Shown here in pieces: positions 28,619-38,654 of a stretch of DNA of 64,000 nucleotides. The stretch covers positions 1,141,606 to 1,205,605 of the forward strand of contig NZ_KE557320.1 of assembly GCF_000442315.1 (NCBI RefSeq), given 5' to 3'. This DNA is from Rubellimicrobium thermophilum DSM 16684 (lineage in GTDB: Bacteria > Pseudomonadota > Alphaproteobacteria > Rhodobacterales > Rhodobacteraceae). The translations under genes and the position numbers were made by a program. A model generated the notes under the pieces. It saw only the letters and a program-made list of their open reading frames with translations. It made no database searches and was not told the origin of the DNA. The stretch's first letter is position 1, and each line of letters begins with the position of its first letter.

Positions 28619-29341
28619 GAGACCTCCTCCACCATGCGGGCGATGAGCTTCAGGCAGCGGGGAGAGGAGAAGCGATGATCGGCATCCTTGACGAGGGTGA
28701 GGCGGATATCCGGTCCGGTCGCGTGATCGAGAAGCCGCAGCGCGACCGCGGGCTTCACGTCCCGGTCTGCCGTTCCCTGGAGCATGCGCACCGGCATCGG
28801 CAGATGCAGCGGCCTGTCCAGAACCAGATGGCGCCGCCCGTCCTCGATCAGCGCACGCGTGAAGGGCAGCGGCGGGCCATAGTCCGATGGCATCAGGATG
28901 CGCCCGGCCTGCAGGATCTCGGCGCGCTGGGCCTCGGTGGCCTCGGCCCACAGCGTCTCGGTGAAGTCGGGGGCGGCGGCGATCGTCACGAGGCCCGCCA
29001 CCCGCTCGGGCCGCTCGCGCGCGAGAAGCAGGGCGATCCAGCCCCCCATCGACGATCCCACGAGCACCACTGGCCCCGGCAGGGTGTCGAGAACGGTCGC
29101 CGCATCCTCAGCCCAGGCCCCGATGGTGCCGTCCTCGAAGGCGCCGTCCGAGGCGCCGTGACCGGCATAGTCGAAGCGGACATAGCCCCGTCCGCGCTCG
29201 CGCGCCCAGTCCGCCAGCCAGGCGGCCTTGGTGCCGGTCATGTCCGAGGCATACGCCCCCCAGGAACATCACCTGCGGCCCCCTGCCCTCCTGCCGCAGC
29301 AGCGCGAGGCGCCGGCCCTGCGGAGTCACGATGTGATCCAT
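28615..29341 (-). CDS. Alpha/beta hydrolase (single-base frameshift)
   Basis: RFDYAGHGASDG, VVLVGSSMGGWIALLLA (GxSxG), LQGTADRDV (Asp) and KDADHRFSS (His) give a complete serine-hydrolase triad. The first part MDHIVTPQGRRLALLRQ is in another frame: a C6 run at 29256-29261 has one base too many, and five restore VMFLGAYASDMTGTKAAW, 241 residues. AGGAGG precedes the ATG. It is coupled to the second hydrolase and lies near the PHA genes; a role on short hydroxyacyl esters is possible but not shown. Confidence 0.85.
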
Positions 29342-29467
29342 GATGCGTCTTCCTCCTGATCCGCGCCGAGCCTGCCCCGGCCCTTGACCCGCGCGCAAGC
29401 GGGGGCCATGACGCACCGACCCGCAGCCGGGCGCATCCGTAGGCGCCGAACCGACGAGGAGGTCGTC

Positions 29468-31441
29468 ATGCCCGAAGACCGCGCAGCCGCCGATCTGCGC
29501 CAGATCACCCTGACCTTTCCCGATGGCGCGACGCGCAGCTATCCGGCGGGCACGACCGCGGCCGAGGTGGCGCGCTCGATCTCGCCCTCGCTGGCCCGCG
29601 CGGCGGTGTCGGCGATCCTCGACGGCGTGCACTGGGATCTGCAATGGCCCATCGAGCGCGATGGCCGGATCGAACTGCGCACGATGAAGGATCCCGAAGG
29701 GCTCGAACTGATCCGGCACGACCTGGCCCATGTCATGGCCAAGGCGGTCCAGCGCCTCTGGCCGGGCACGAAGGTGACCATCGGACCGGTGACCGAGACG
29801 GGGTGGTTCTACGACTTCGACCGCGCCGAGCCCTTCACCCCGGAGGACCTGGGGCAGATCGAGGCCGAGATGCGCCGCATCATCGCCGCGCAGGAGCCGG
29901 TCCGCACCGAGATCTGGGACCGCGCCCGCGCCATCGCCCATTACGAGGCCGCCGGCGAGCCGTTCAAGGTGGAGCTGATCGCCCGCATCCCCGAGGATCA
30001 GCCGATCCGCATGTACTGGCATGGCGACTGGATGGATCTCTGCCGCGGCCCGCATCTGGCCCATACCGGCCAGCTTCCCTCGGATGCCTTCAAGCTGACA
30101 GGCGTTTCGGGCGCCTACTGGTTCGGCGACGTGACCCGCCCGCAGCTCCAGCGCATCACCGGCGTGGCCTTCCGCAGCCGCGACGAGCTCAAGGCCCATC
30201 TGACGATGCTCGAGGAGGCGGCCCGGCGCGATCATCGCCGCCTCGGGCGCGAGATGGAGCTGTTCCACCTCCAGGAGGAGGCGCCGGGCATGGTGTTCTG
30301 GCATCCCAATGGCTGGACGCTGTGGCGCACGCTCCAGGACTACATGAGCCGCCGCCTGCGCGCCGCCGGCTATCGCGAGATCCGCACCCCGCAGGTCGTG
30401 GACCGCGTGCTGTGGGAGCGGTCCGGCCACTGGGAGGCCTATCGCGAGAACATGTTCATCGTCGAGGTGGACGAGGAGGGCGCGCGGGAGAAGCGCATCA
30501 ACGCCCTCAAGCCGATGAACTGTCCCTGCCATGTGCAGGTCTACAACCAGGGCCTCAAGAGCTATCGCGACCTGCCGCTGCGCCTGGCGGAATTCGGCGC
30601 CTGCCACCGCTACGAATCCTCGGGCTCCATGCACGGACTGATGCGGGTCCGCGGCTTCACCCAGGACGATGCCCACATCTTCTGCACCGAGGACCAGATC
30701 GAGGACGAATGCCGCAGCTTCATCGCGCTGCTGTCCTCGGTCTATCGCGATCTCGGCTTCGAGAGGTTCGACATCCGCCTGTCCACGCGCCCCGATGTCC
30801 GCGTGGGCAGCGATGCCGTCTGGGATAAGGCCGAAGCCGCCCTGCAGACCGCCATCGAGGGGCTGGGCCTGCCCTACGAGATCGCCCCCGGCGATGGCGC
30901 CTTCTACGGGCCGAAACTCGACTTCAGGCTGACCGATGCCATCGGCCGCGAATGGCAATGCGGCACCTTCCAGGTGGATTTCAACCTGCCTGGCCGCCTG
31001 GGGGCCGAATATGTGGGCGAGGACGGGGCCCGGCACGTCCCCGTCATGCTGCACCGCGCGATCCTCGGCAGCTTCGAGCGCTTCATCGGCGTGCTGATCG
31101 AACATTACGGGGGGCGCTTCCCGCTCTGGCTTGCGCCGCGGCAGGTGGTCGTGGCCTCGATCGTCTCGGGCGCCGATCCCTACGTGGCCGAGGTGGTCGA
31201 GGCCCTGACCGCCGCGGGCCTGCGGGCCGAGGCCGACACGCGCAACGAGAAGATCAACTACAAGGTCCGCGAGCACAGCCTTGCCAAGGTGCCTGTCATC
31301 CTCGCGCTGGGGATGAAGGAGGTCGAGGGGCGGTCCGTCTCGATGCGCCGGCTGGGGGCCGAACATCAGCAGGTCATGCCGCTCGAAGAGGCCGTGGCCA
31401 GCCTCGCGGCCGAGGCCCGGCCCCCCGACCTGCGCCGCTGA
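29468..31441 (+). CDS. thrS: Threonine--tRNA ligase
   Basis: Charges tRNA-Thr; class II enzyme, 657 residues. An N-terminal TGS domain is followed by the editing domain with [11 protein letters not shown] and DLCRGPHLA, then the catalytic core with [11 protein letters not shown] (zinc cysteine), [12 protein letters not shown] and [14 protein letters not shown], and the C-terminal anticodon-binding domain. The frame is open upstream, but the ATG at 29468 has GAGGAGG 5 bases ahead. Monocistronic, divergent from the hydrolases. Confidence 0.97.
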   Translation: MPEDRAAADLRQITLTFPDGATRSYPAGTTAAEVARSISPSLARAAVSAILDGVHWDLQWPIERDGRIELRTMKDPEGLELIRHDLAHVMAKAVQRLWPGTKVTIGPVTETGWFYDFDRAEPFTPEDLGQIEAEMRRIIAAQEPVRTEIWDRARAIAHYEAAGEPFKVELIARIPEDQPIRMYWHGDWMDLCRGPHLAHTGQLPSDAFKLTGVSGAYWFGDVTRPQLQRITGVAFRSRDELKAHLTMLEEAARRDHRRLGREMELFHLQEEAPGMVFWHPNGWTLWRTLQDYMSRRLRAAGYREIRTPQVVDRVLWERSGHWEAYRENMFIVEVDEEGAREKRINALKPMNCPCHVQVYNQGLKSYRDLPLRLAEFGACHRYESSGSMHGLMRVRGFTQDDAHIFCTEDQIEDECRSFIALLSSVYRDLGFERFDIRLSTRPDVRVGSDAVWDKAEAALQTAIEGLGLPYEIAPGDGAFYGPKLDFRLTDAIGREWQCGTFQVDFNLPGRLGAEYVGEDGARHVPVMLHRAILGSFERFIGVLIEHYGGRFPLWLAPRQVVVASIVSGADPYVAEVVEALTAAGLRAEADTRNEKINYKVREHSLAKVPVILALGMKEVEGRSVSMRRLGAEHQQVMPLEEAVASLAAEARPPDLRR

Positions 31442-31475
31442 GCGGTCTTCGCCCTGCCTCCCTCGCGGCCCCGGC

Positions 31476-31501
31476 GGACAGCCCCTCCGCCGGGGCTGTC
31501 C
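31476..31501. terminator. Hairpin downstream of thrS
   Basis: GGACAGCCCC (31476-31485) and GGGGCTGTCC (31492-31501) form a perfect 10-pair stem with a 6-base loop, 35 bases after thrS. An overlapping alternative stem is CCCCGGCGG/CCGCCGGGG at 31469-31495. No U tract follows, so termination may need Rho or the hairpin may serve mRNA stability. Confidence 0.5.
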
Positions 31502-31611
31502 ATGACTGGCCGAGGGATCGGAACGCCCCTGCCGGCGTTGTCCCGCGGGGGCGCCGGCCTAACTCGCAGGGCAGGCGGCCGGACCGCCTCATGCGAGCAT
31601 GGAGACGACCG

Positions 31612-31821
31612 ATGCCCAGGGGCACCGTCAAATGGTTCAACACGACAAAGGGCTATGGCTTCATCGCCCCCGACGAGGGAGGCAAGGACGTCTTCGTCCA
31701 TATCAGCGCCGTGGAGCAGGCGGGCATGACCGGCCTTGCCGACAACCAGAGGGTGGAATTCGATCTTGTGGAAGGGCGGGATGGCCGGAAGATGGCCGGC
31801 AATCTGCGCCGCACGACCTGA
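31612..31821 (+). CDS. Cold-shock domain protein
   Basis: 69 residues, one OB-fold cold-shock domain. The RNA-binding motifs KGYGFIAPD (RNP1) and VFVHISAVE (RNP2) are both present. GGAG lies about 8 bases before the ATG. Likely a single-strand RNA-binding chaperone. The 170-base leader after thrS is long, as is common for csp genes, but I see no clear promoter. Confidence 0.95.
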   Translation: MPRGTVKWFNTTKGYGFIAPDEGGKDVFVHISAVEQAGMTGLADNQRVEFDLVEGRDGRKMAGNLRRTT

Positions 31822-31883
31822 CCGCCTGACCGCGCCCCCCGGAGCGCTGGCCTGCCCCGCCCGCAGATGCTAGGGGCAGGGTC

Positions 31884-32711
31884 ATGCTTTCCTACCAGCA
31901 CGGCTATCACGCCGGCAATCTGGCCGATGTCCACAAGCACGCGATGCTGGCCTGGCTGATCGACCGCCTGGCCGCCAAGGACAAGCCGTTCCACATGATG
32001 GAGACGCATGCCGGCCGCGGTCTCTACGACCTCGATTCGCCCGAGGCCCGCCGCACCGGCGAGGCCGAGGCCGGCATCGCGCGGGTCGCCGACTGGTTTC
32101 CCCCCGACGATCCCTATGCCCGCGCCCTGCGGGCCACGCGCGCCCGCTTCGGGCCGCAGGCCTATCCCGGTTCTCCGCTGATCGCCGCGCTTCTGGCCCG
32201 GCGCGAAGACCGCCTGTCCCTTGCCGAGCTCCACCCGCAGGAGCATGCCGCCCTGACCGCCGCCCTGTCCCCCTTCGGCGCCCGCATCGAGAGGCGGGAC
32301 GGCCCGGCCGCCGCACTCGCCTGGACCCCGCCCGAGCCGCGGCGCGGCCTCCTTCTGGTCGATCCGTCCTGGGAGGTGAAGGCGGACTACGAGGCGATCC
32401 CCGCTCTTCTCGAGAAGGTCCACCGCAAATGGAATGTGGGCCTGCTGATGCTGTGGTATCCGCTGCTGCCCGATGCACGTCATGCGCCGATGCTGGCGCG
32501 GCTGGTCGCGGCCTTTCCCGGCGCGCTGCGGCATGAGGTCGCCTTTCCCCCCGCACGCGCCGGGCACGGAATGTGCGGATCGGGCCTGTTCCTCGTCAAC
32601 CCGCCCTGGCAGACGGAGGCCCGGGCCGCCTGGCTCTCGGCCCGTTTCGCCACCCTCCGCGATCAGCCCGCCCGGTCCGCGTCCCGCCGCCCGGTCAGCC
32701 GCCCGCGATAG
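31884..32711 (+). CDS. rlmJ: 23S rRNA (adenine(2030)-N6)-methyltransferase RlmJ
   Basis: 275 residues. MLSYQHGYHAGNLADVHKHA is the family N-terminus; METHAGRGLYDL is the S-adenosylmethionine loop; GLLLVDPSWEVKADYEAI is the catalytic motif, DPSW here in place of the DPPY of the E. coli enzyme. HPQEHAALT and GMCGSGLFLVNPP are further conserved parts. It methylates the N6 of A2030 in 23S rRNA. Stand-alone gene. Confidence 0.93.
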   Translation: MLSYQHGYHAGNLADVHKHAMLAWLIDRLAAKDKPFHMMETHAGRGLYDLDSPEARRTGEAEAGIARVADWFPPDDPYARALRATRARFGPQAYPGSPLIAALLARREDRLSLAELHPQEHAALTAALSPFGARIERRDGPAAALAWTPPEPRRGLLLVDPSWEVKADYEAIPALLEKVHRKWNVGLLMLWYPLLPDARHAPMLARLVAAFPGALRHEVAFPPARAGHGMCGSGLFLVNPPWQTEARAAWLSARFATLRDQPARSASRRPVSRPR

Positions 32712-33089
32712 CCTTTGCGGACAGCCCCAGCCCGTGCAGCACGACCGCCCGGATCGCGACGCCCCCAGTCCCACGGCCAGGACCCGGGCCCCCGCCTCCA
32801 GCACCCCGAGCATCGGCCTGGCCGAATGCGGGGGCCGGCGCAGCCCACGGCGGTCATCGATACAGCTCTGCTCGGCAGCCGAAAGCCGATGCCGGTACAC
32901 GGGATGCCGGACACGGGATGCCGGACACGGGATGCCGGACAGGGGGATCGACCGCATCGTGACAGGGAGCGCCGATCAGGATCTGCCGATCCCTTCCACC
33001 CCCCCTGTTCCGCTGCCGGCCCCGGCTCACCGGCCTGCATGCCGTCCTTGCAGGCTTCCCTGCCGGCTCTCGCGCGTTATACCTGCCCC
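32712..33089. other. Intergenic region with 14-base repeat, no gene seen
   Basis: 378 bases between rlmJ and the TerB-like gene. Open frames here only extend neighbouring genes or read the repeat. The only structure I see is the 14-base tandem repeat near its centre. Confidence 0.5.
32898..32939. repeat. 14-base tandem repeat, three exact copies
   Basis: CACGGGATGCCGGA occurs at 32898, 32912 and 32926 without mismatch. A partial copy (GATGCCGGTA) lies just before. Confidence 0.92.
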
Positions 33090-33533
33090 ATGTTCGAATC
33101 CCTTCTGCGCCGCCTGCTCGCCCCCGGCCCGGCCCCGCTGCCCGACCCCGATGCGCGCCTGTCGCTGGCGGCGCTTCTGGTCCGTCTGGCGCGGTCCGAT
33201 GGCGACTATGGCCCTGCCGAGCTGGCACGCATCGATGCCGTGCTGTGCAGCCGCTACGGCCTGTCCCCCTTCGAGGCCGCCCGGCTGCGCGCCGAGGCCG
33301 AGCGGCTCGAGGCCGAGGCCCCCGACACCGTGCGCTTCACCCGCGCCATCAAGGATCATGTGCCGCATGAGGACCGGCTGGGCATCATCGAGGCCCTGTG
33401 GGAGGTGGCGCTGGCCGACGGCCGCCGCGACGCCGAGGAGAACGGTCTGATGCGCCTGGTGGCGCCGCTTCTGGGGATCGACGATGTCGCCTCGGCCCTT
33501 GCCCGCCAGCGGGTGGAGGCACGCCTGCCGTGA
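33090..33533 (+). CDS. TerB-like (tellurite resistance TerB family) protein
   Basis: 147 residues, all-helical. SLAALLVRLARSDGDYGPAE and IIEALWEVALADGRRDAEEN carry the two acidic, possibly metal-binding helices (D/E with G-x-x-x-x-E-E) of the TerB fold. Tellurite resistance itself is not implied; the family occurs widely in membrane stress and signalling contexts. It overlaps the next gene by four bases (GTGA) and so is tied to the ABC operon. Confidence 0.8.
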   Translation: MFESLLRRLLAPGPAPLPDPDARLSLAALLVRLARSDGDYGPAELARIDAVLCSRYGLSPFEAARLRAEAERLEAEAPDTVRFTRAIKDHVPHEDRLGIIEALWEVALADGRRDAEENGLMRLVAPLLGIDDVASALARQRVEARLP

Positions 33534-34329
33534 TCGCCGCGCTGCCCATGTATGACCGGCCCGAGAACCGGGCAGCGCATGATGCGCTCTGGGCGCTCAT
33601 CCGCGATGGCCTGCGGGCCCGCGGCATCTGCGCTCCCGAAGCGCTCGACCGTTCGCTGCCGCATGATGCGGGCTGGGGCCGGCCGGATCTGGTTCTGGGT
33701 CAGATCTGCAACCTGCCCTGGCGCGCGCAGTTCCGTGGCCGCGTGACGCGGATCGCCGTTGCCGATTACGGCCTGCCAGACACGCCGCCGGGCCATTATC
33801 ATTCGGTCATGGTGACCCGCGCGGGCGAAGCCCTGCCCCCCCGTCCGCGCCTGGCGATCAACGACCCGATGTCCTGTTCGGGCTGGGATGCGCCGCAGGA
33901 ATGGCTGCTGCGAGAGGGGGTGCAAATCGGCGCCGTCCTCGTCACCGGCAGCCATGCCGCAAGCGTGCGCGCCCTGGCCGAGGGGCGCGCCGATCTCGCC
34001 GGGATCGACGCCGTGACCTGGGGGATGCTCCGGCGCTGGGAACCGGCAGCCGCATCGCTGACGGTGATCGGCCGCACGACGGCGACGCCGGGGATGACCT
34101 TCATCGCCGCCGGGCAGGTGGACCCCCTGCCCCGCCGGGCCGCGATCGCAGAGGCCCTGGACGCCCTGCCGGCGGATCATCGCGCGACGCTGGGCCTGCA
34201 GGCCGTCGTCGATCTGCCCGAATCGGCCTATGACCGGCCTCTGCCGCCCCCGCCCGAGGCGGTCGCCGCAACGGTCGTCGCGCGCGGGCCGGTCTCCGCC
34301 CCTGTCCTCCGGCAACGCAAGGGAGCTCC

Positions 34330-34333
<4 letters not shown>
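33530..34333 (+). CDS. PhnD/SsuA-like substrate-binding-fold protein without signal peptide
   Basis: 267 residues from a GTG. LPMYDRPENRAAHDALWALI, PDLVLGQICNLPWRAQFRG, HYHSVMVTRAG and AINDPMSCSGWDAPQEWLL match the periplasmic phosphonate-type binding-protein fold. I see no signal peptide or lipobox, and no good upstream start, so it may act in the cytoplasm. It is coupled to TerB upstream and the ABC ATPase downstream (GTGA at both ends). Its ligand is unknown; a sensing role for the transporter is conceivable. Confidence 0.8.
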
Positions 34334-35100
<767 letters not shown>

Positions 35101-35250
35101 ATCCGGTCGGACCGCCCGGACCCCGAGAGACCGCCCGCATCCGCCCCCGCCCCCTGCGACACCATGCGGCCTGCGATCCCCCGCTGCCCTCCGCCTCGGG
35201 ACCGGCGGACCGCACGCCGCGTCACGAACAGGCGGAATGCGCGAGAAGGC

Positions 35251-35279
35251 TTGAGTTGTGAACGCGAAATTCGTTTGAT
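35251..35279 (+). promoter_or_regulatory. Candidate promoter of the binding-protein genes
   Basis: TTGAGT (35251-35256), a 17-base spacer and TTTGAT (35274-35279) match the sigma-70 consensus at 4 of 6 positions each. AACG and CGTT within AACGCGAAATTCGTT form a short inverted repeat in the spacer. It is the only A+T-rich patch in the 211 bases between the ATPase and the first binding protein. Confidence 0.45.
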
Positions 35280-35311
35280 GCCAGGAACGTCAGGAACAGG
35301 GAGCAGCGACT

Positions 35312-36034
35312 ATGAGACTCTGGCTGACCACTGCTTTCGCCCTGGTGGCGACAGGGGCGCTGGCGCAGGATGTGGTGCGCATCGCCACCGAAGGGGCCTA
35401 CCCGCCCTTCAACTTCCTTGACGATTCGGGGAAGCTCGCCGGCTTCGAGATCGAACTGGGCAACGAACTCTGCGCCCGTGCCGGTCTGACCTGCGAATGG
35501 GTCCAGAACGACTGGGATTCGATCATTCCCAATCTCGTTTCGGGCAATTACGACGTCATCATCGCGGGCATGTCGATCACCGAGGAACGCGATGAGGTCA
35601 TCGACTTCACGCCTCCCTATTTCCCGCCCACCGAATCGGCCTATGTGGCGGCTTCGGCCGATGTGGACCTGACCTCGGGGGTGATCGCCGCCCAGACGGC
35701 GACGATCCAGGCCGCCCATGTCGCCGAATCCGGGGCGACGCTGCTCGAATTCGCCACGCCGGAGGAGACGGTCGCCGCCGTCCGCAATGGCGAGGCCGAT
35801 GCCGTGCTGGCCGACTATGACTTCCTTGCGCCCATCGTCGCCGCCTCGAATGGCGAGCTGATGTTCGTGGGGGAACGGGTGCCCCTCGGCAACGGCGTCG
35901 GCGCCGGGCTGCGCGAATCGGATACCGCGCTGCGCGATGCGCTTTCTGCCGCGATCCAGTCGATGAAGGATGACGGCTCGCTGAATGCCCTGCTGGCCAA
36001 GTGGTTCCCCGGCGAAGAGATTCCGCAGTTCTGA
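35312..36034 (+). CDS. Amino acid ABC transporter substrate-binding protein (copy 1)
   Basis: 240 residues. A signal peptide (LTTAFALVATGALA) is followed by VVRIATEGAYPPFNFLDDSG and FEIELGNELCARAGLTCEWV, then the family motif AGMSITEERDEVIDFTPPYF, all typical of the HisJ/GlnH bacterial solute-binding family 3. Two cysteines in the first lobe may form a disulfide. It should deliver a polar amino acid, opine or amine to the permeases downstream. GGGAG lies ahead of the ATG. Confidence 0.93.
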   Translation: MRLWLTTAFALVATGALAQDVVRIATEGAYPPFNFLDDSGKLAGFEIELGNELCARAGLTCEWVQNDWDSIIPNLVSGNYDVIIAGMSITEERDEVIDFTPPYFPPTESAYVAASADVDLTSGVIAAQTATIQAAHVAESGATLLEFATPEETVAAVRNGEADAVLADYDFLAPIVAASNGELMFVGERVPLGNGVGAGLRESDTALRDALSAAIQSMKDDGSLNALLAKWFPGEEIPQF

Positions 36035-36123
36035 CCCGTGGCGAAGGCGGGGGCCGCCCCCGCCTTCGGCCGCCGGCCGGATCCCGTGATCCCAGCACAC
36101 AGGACAGGAGCGGAAGACGATCC

Positions 36124-36846
36124 ATGAAGGCCTTTCTGGCGGGTGCCGTCATGATGGGTCTGTCGGGCGCCGCATCCGCACAGCAGATCCTGCGAATCGG
36201 CACCGAGGTTTCCTATCCGCCCTTTGCCTTTCTCGACCCGCAGGGGGACATCGCCGGTTTCGAACGCGATCTGGCCGAGGCCCTGTGCGCCCGTGTCGCG
36301 GTCTCCTGCCGCTTCGCCGTCACGGACTGGGAGCGGCTCATTCCGGACCTGCTGGCAGGCCGCCATGACGCGATCCTGGCCGGCATGAACATCACCCCTG
36401 AACGCGAGGCCCTCATCGACTTCACCCAGCCCTATCTGCCACCCCCCCTCGCGGTCTATGTCGCGCGATCGCCCGATGCCGACATCCGGACGGGCGTGAT
36501 TGCGGCCCAGGCGGGCACGATCCACGCGGCCCATGTCGCGGAATCCGGCGCGCGCCTTCTCGAGGTGGCGACGCCGGCCGCAACCCTCGCCGCCATCCGC
36601 CGGGGCGAGGCCGATGCCGCCATCGGGCCCCTGGCCTATCTGGGCCCTGCGGTGACCGCCTCGGGCGGAGATCTCGTCCTGATCGGCGATCCGTTCCCGC
36701 TCAATGGCGGGGTGGGCATGGGCTTCCGGCCAGAGGACGATGCCCTGCGCGCCCGCTTCGACGCGGCCATCGGCGCCATGAAGGCCGATGGCAGCCTGAA
36801 CGCCCTGATCACCGAGTGGTTCGGCCGCGACGCCGCAACCTTCTGA
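36124..36846 (+). CDS. Amino acid ABC transporter substrate-binding protein (copy 2)
   Basis: 240 residues, the same length as the preceding gene and clearly its paralogue: ILRIGTEVSYPPFAFLDPQG, ALCARVAVSCRFAVTDWERL and AGMNITPEREALIDFTQPYL align with copy 1, and both share AAHVAESGA. The signal peptide ends near ASA. Divergence in the ligand-binding segments suggests a second ligand for the same permease pair. It lies 89 bases after copy 1. Confidence 0.92.
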   Translation: MKAFLAGAVMMGLSGAASAQQILRIGTEVSYPPFAFLDPQGDIAGFERDLAEALCARVAVSCRFAVTDWERLIPDLLAGRHDAILAGMNITPEREALIDFTQPYLPPPLAVYVARSPDADIRTGVIAAQAGTIHAAHVAESGARLLEVATPAATLAAIRRGEADAAIGPLAYLGPAVTASGGDLVLIGDPFPLNGGVGMGFRPEDDALRARFDAAIGAMKADGSLNALITEWFGRDAATF

Positions 36847-36884
36847 CGGGAGGACCACGCCGCTTCGGCCGGCAGCCCAGACCC

Positions 36885-37772
36885 ATGTGCGACGATCCTG
36901 CCACCCTCAATGATCTGCTCTGGTTCGCCTGCTACCTGACCACGGGCAAGCATCTGGCGTTCTACATCTCCTTCGGGACGGTGCTGCTGCTGCTTGCGGT
37001 CACGGCGCCAGCGGCGCTGGGCCTCGGCTTTGTCGGGGCAGTGGCGGCCCGCTCGCGCATCCTGCCGCTGTCCTGGCTCGGCAGGGGTTACATCGCCATC
37101 GTCCGGGGCGTCCCGGACATCGCCTTCTTCATGTTCTTCGTCATCGCGCTGGATCAGGGTCTCGAATATCTGCGCCATCACATCCTCTGCCCCGACTGGG
37201 ATCAGCCGGTGCGGCAGGGCAACGACTTCCTTGTCTGCCCGGCTGCCAAGCTGCCCCTCTCGACGGCGCCGCAATGGCTGCACGAGGTTTACGGCTTCGT
37301 GCTGGCCGTGGTGACCTTCGCGATCGTCTTCGGCGCTTTCGCGGCGAATGTCCTCTTCGGGGCCATGCAGGCCGTGCCGCGTGCCCAGATCGAGACGGCC
37401 GAGGCCTATGGCATGACCCCGCGCCAGGCCTTCCGCCGCATCCTCGTGCCGCAGATGTGGGTCTATGCGCTGCCGGGGCTGTCGAATCTCTGGATGGTGC
37501 TGATCAAGGCCACACCGCTTCTGTTCCTGCTGGGTGTGCGCGATATCGTCTACTGGGCGCGTGAACTCGGCGGGAGCAAGACGCCCCAGTTCACGGCTTA
37601 CCCGCATGGCGACTGGCGGATGTGGTATTTCCTGTTCCTGCTGGTGTTCTATCTCGGCCTCACCCGCCTGTCCGAGACGGTCCTGAACCGCCTGATGGAC
37701 CGTCTGACCCATGGTCAGGCCATGGCCGGTGGCGAGGCGCAGCGCCGCACTGCGGCCGCGGGGGCGGCATGA
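36885..37772 (+). CDS. Amino acid ABC transporter permease (HisQ/OccQ type)
   Basis: 295 residues with five or more membrane helices. The cytoplasmic coupling loop AEAYGMTPRQAFRRILVPQM is the EAA motif of import permeases. A periplasmic insertion between helices (about residues 95-130, LCPDWDQPVRQGNDFLVCPA) with two cysteines is longer than in HisQ. The ATG at 36885 follows copy 2 by 38 bases; the stop overlaps the next permease start (ATGA). Confidence 0.92.
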   Translation: MCDDPATLNDLLWFACYLTTGKHLAFYISFGTVLLLLAVTAPAALGLGFVGAVAARSRILPLSWLGRGYIAIVRGVPDIAFFMFFVIALDQGLEYLRHHILCPDWDQPVRQGNDFLVCPAAKLPLSTAPQWLHEVYGFVLAVVTFAIVFGAFAANVLFGAMQAVPRAQIETAEAYGMTPRQAFRRILVPQMWVYALPGLSNLWMVLIKATPLLFLLGVRDIVYWARELGGSKTPQFTAYPHGDWRMWYFLFLLVFYLGLTRLSETVLNRLMDRLTHGQAMAGGEAQRRTAAAGAA

Positions 37773-38572
37773 CCTGCGGGGAGGCGATCCAGGCCTATGC
37801 CTTGCGCTCGCTGGGGCTCGGCGAACGGCTGCTGCCGACGGCGGACATCACCCTCTGCCAGCAGATGGTGCTGATCGGCTCGGGACTGATCTGGAATGTC
37901 TATTTCGGCGCGGTGGCGCTTCTGGCGGGGTTCTTCCTGGCCACGGCCGTGGCGCTGGGCAGGGGCTCGCGTCATCCCTGGCTGCGCAGGCCCTGCGAAT
38001 GGTTCGTGTTCGTGTTCCGCGGCTCGCCGCTCTTCATCCAGTTCTTCTTCGCCTATTTCCTGTTCCTGTCGCTCAAGGGGTCGTTTCCCGCGCTCTCGCC
38101 GCTGACATCGGCCTGGCTCGGCGCGACGGTGGTGCTGTTCCTCAACACGGCCGCCTATTCGGCCGAGATCTTCCACGGCGCGCTGCAGGCAATCCCGCGG
38201 GGCGATCTGGAGGCGGCGGATGCCTATGGCTTCACCGGCTGGGCGCGCTTCCGGCGGATCGTCTGGCCCACCATGCTGCGGCTTGCCTGGCCGGCCTACA
38301 CCAACGAGGCGATCTTCCTCTTCCACGCCACCACGCTGGTGTTCTTCACCGGCTTTCCCGCCATCCAGCAGCGGGGGGACGCGCTGTATTACGCCACCTA
38401 TCTCGCCGACAAGACCTTCAATCCCTTCGTCCCCTATCCCATCCTTGCGGGCTATTTCATCCTTCTGACACTGGCCATCATCGGCCTGTTCCGGCTCGTC
38501 TCGCTGCGGCTCAACCGCCATCTGCCGGAACGGAGCGGGCGATGGCGGGCACGGTTCCAGTTGATCCGCTGA
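37769..38572 (+). CDS. Amino acid ABC transporter permease (HisM/OccM type)
   Basis: 267 residues. FVFVFRGSPLFIQFFFAYFL is a conserved helix start and AADAYGFTGWARFRRIVWPT the EAA coupling motif. It pairs with the preceding permease to form the membrane channel of the importer. A glutamine-synthetase-like ligase gene follows after 82 bases. Confidence 0.92.
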   Translation: MTCGEAIQAYALRSLGLGERLLPTADITLCQQMVLIGSGLIWNVYFGAVALLAGFFLATAVALGRGSRHPWLRRPCEWFVFVFRGSPLFIQFFFAYFLFLSLKGSFPALSPLTSAWLGATVVLFLNTAAYSAEIFHGALQAIPRGDLEAADAYGFTGWARFRRIVWPTMLRLAWPAYTNEAIFLFHATTLVFFTGFPAIQQRGDALYYATYLADKTFNPFVPYPILAGYFILLTLAIIGLFRLVSLRLNRHLPERSGRWRARFQLIR

Positions 38573-38654
38573 CGGTGACCCGATGACCTGGCCCCCACAT
38601 CCCTAGGACTGTGCCCGCCGACAGATCCCTTTTCCCATCTCCGAAGGTGACATC

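Noticed and set aside
26465..28951. A long minus-strand open frame covering the first hydrolase and all of phaZ
   Set aside because: Family sequence exists only between about 27,830 and 28,618; the rest is the antisense of phaZ and of the second hydrolase, kept open by high G+C.
33090..33104. tRNA T-loop-like TTCGAATCC
   Set aside because: It is the start of the TerB-like coding sequence (ATG TTC GAA TCC) and no cloverleaf can be formed around it.
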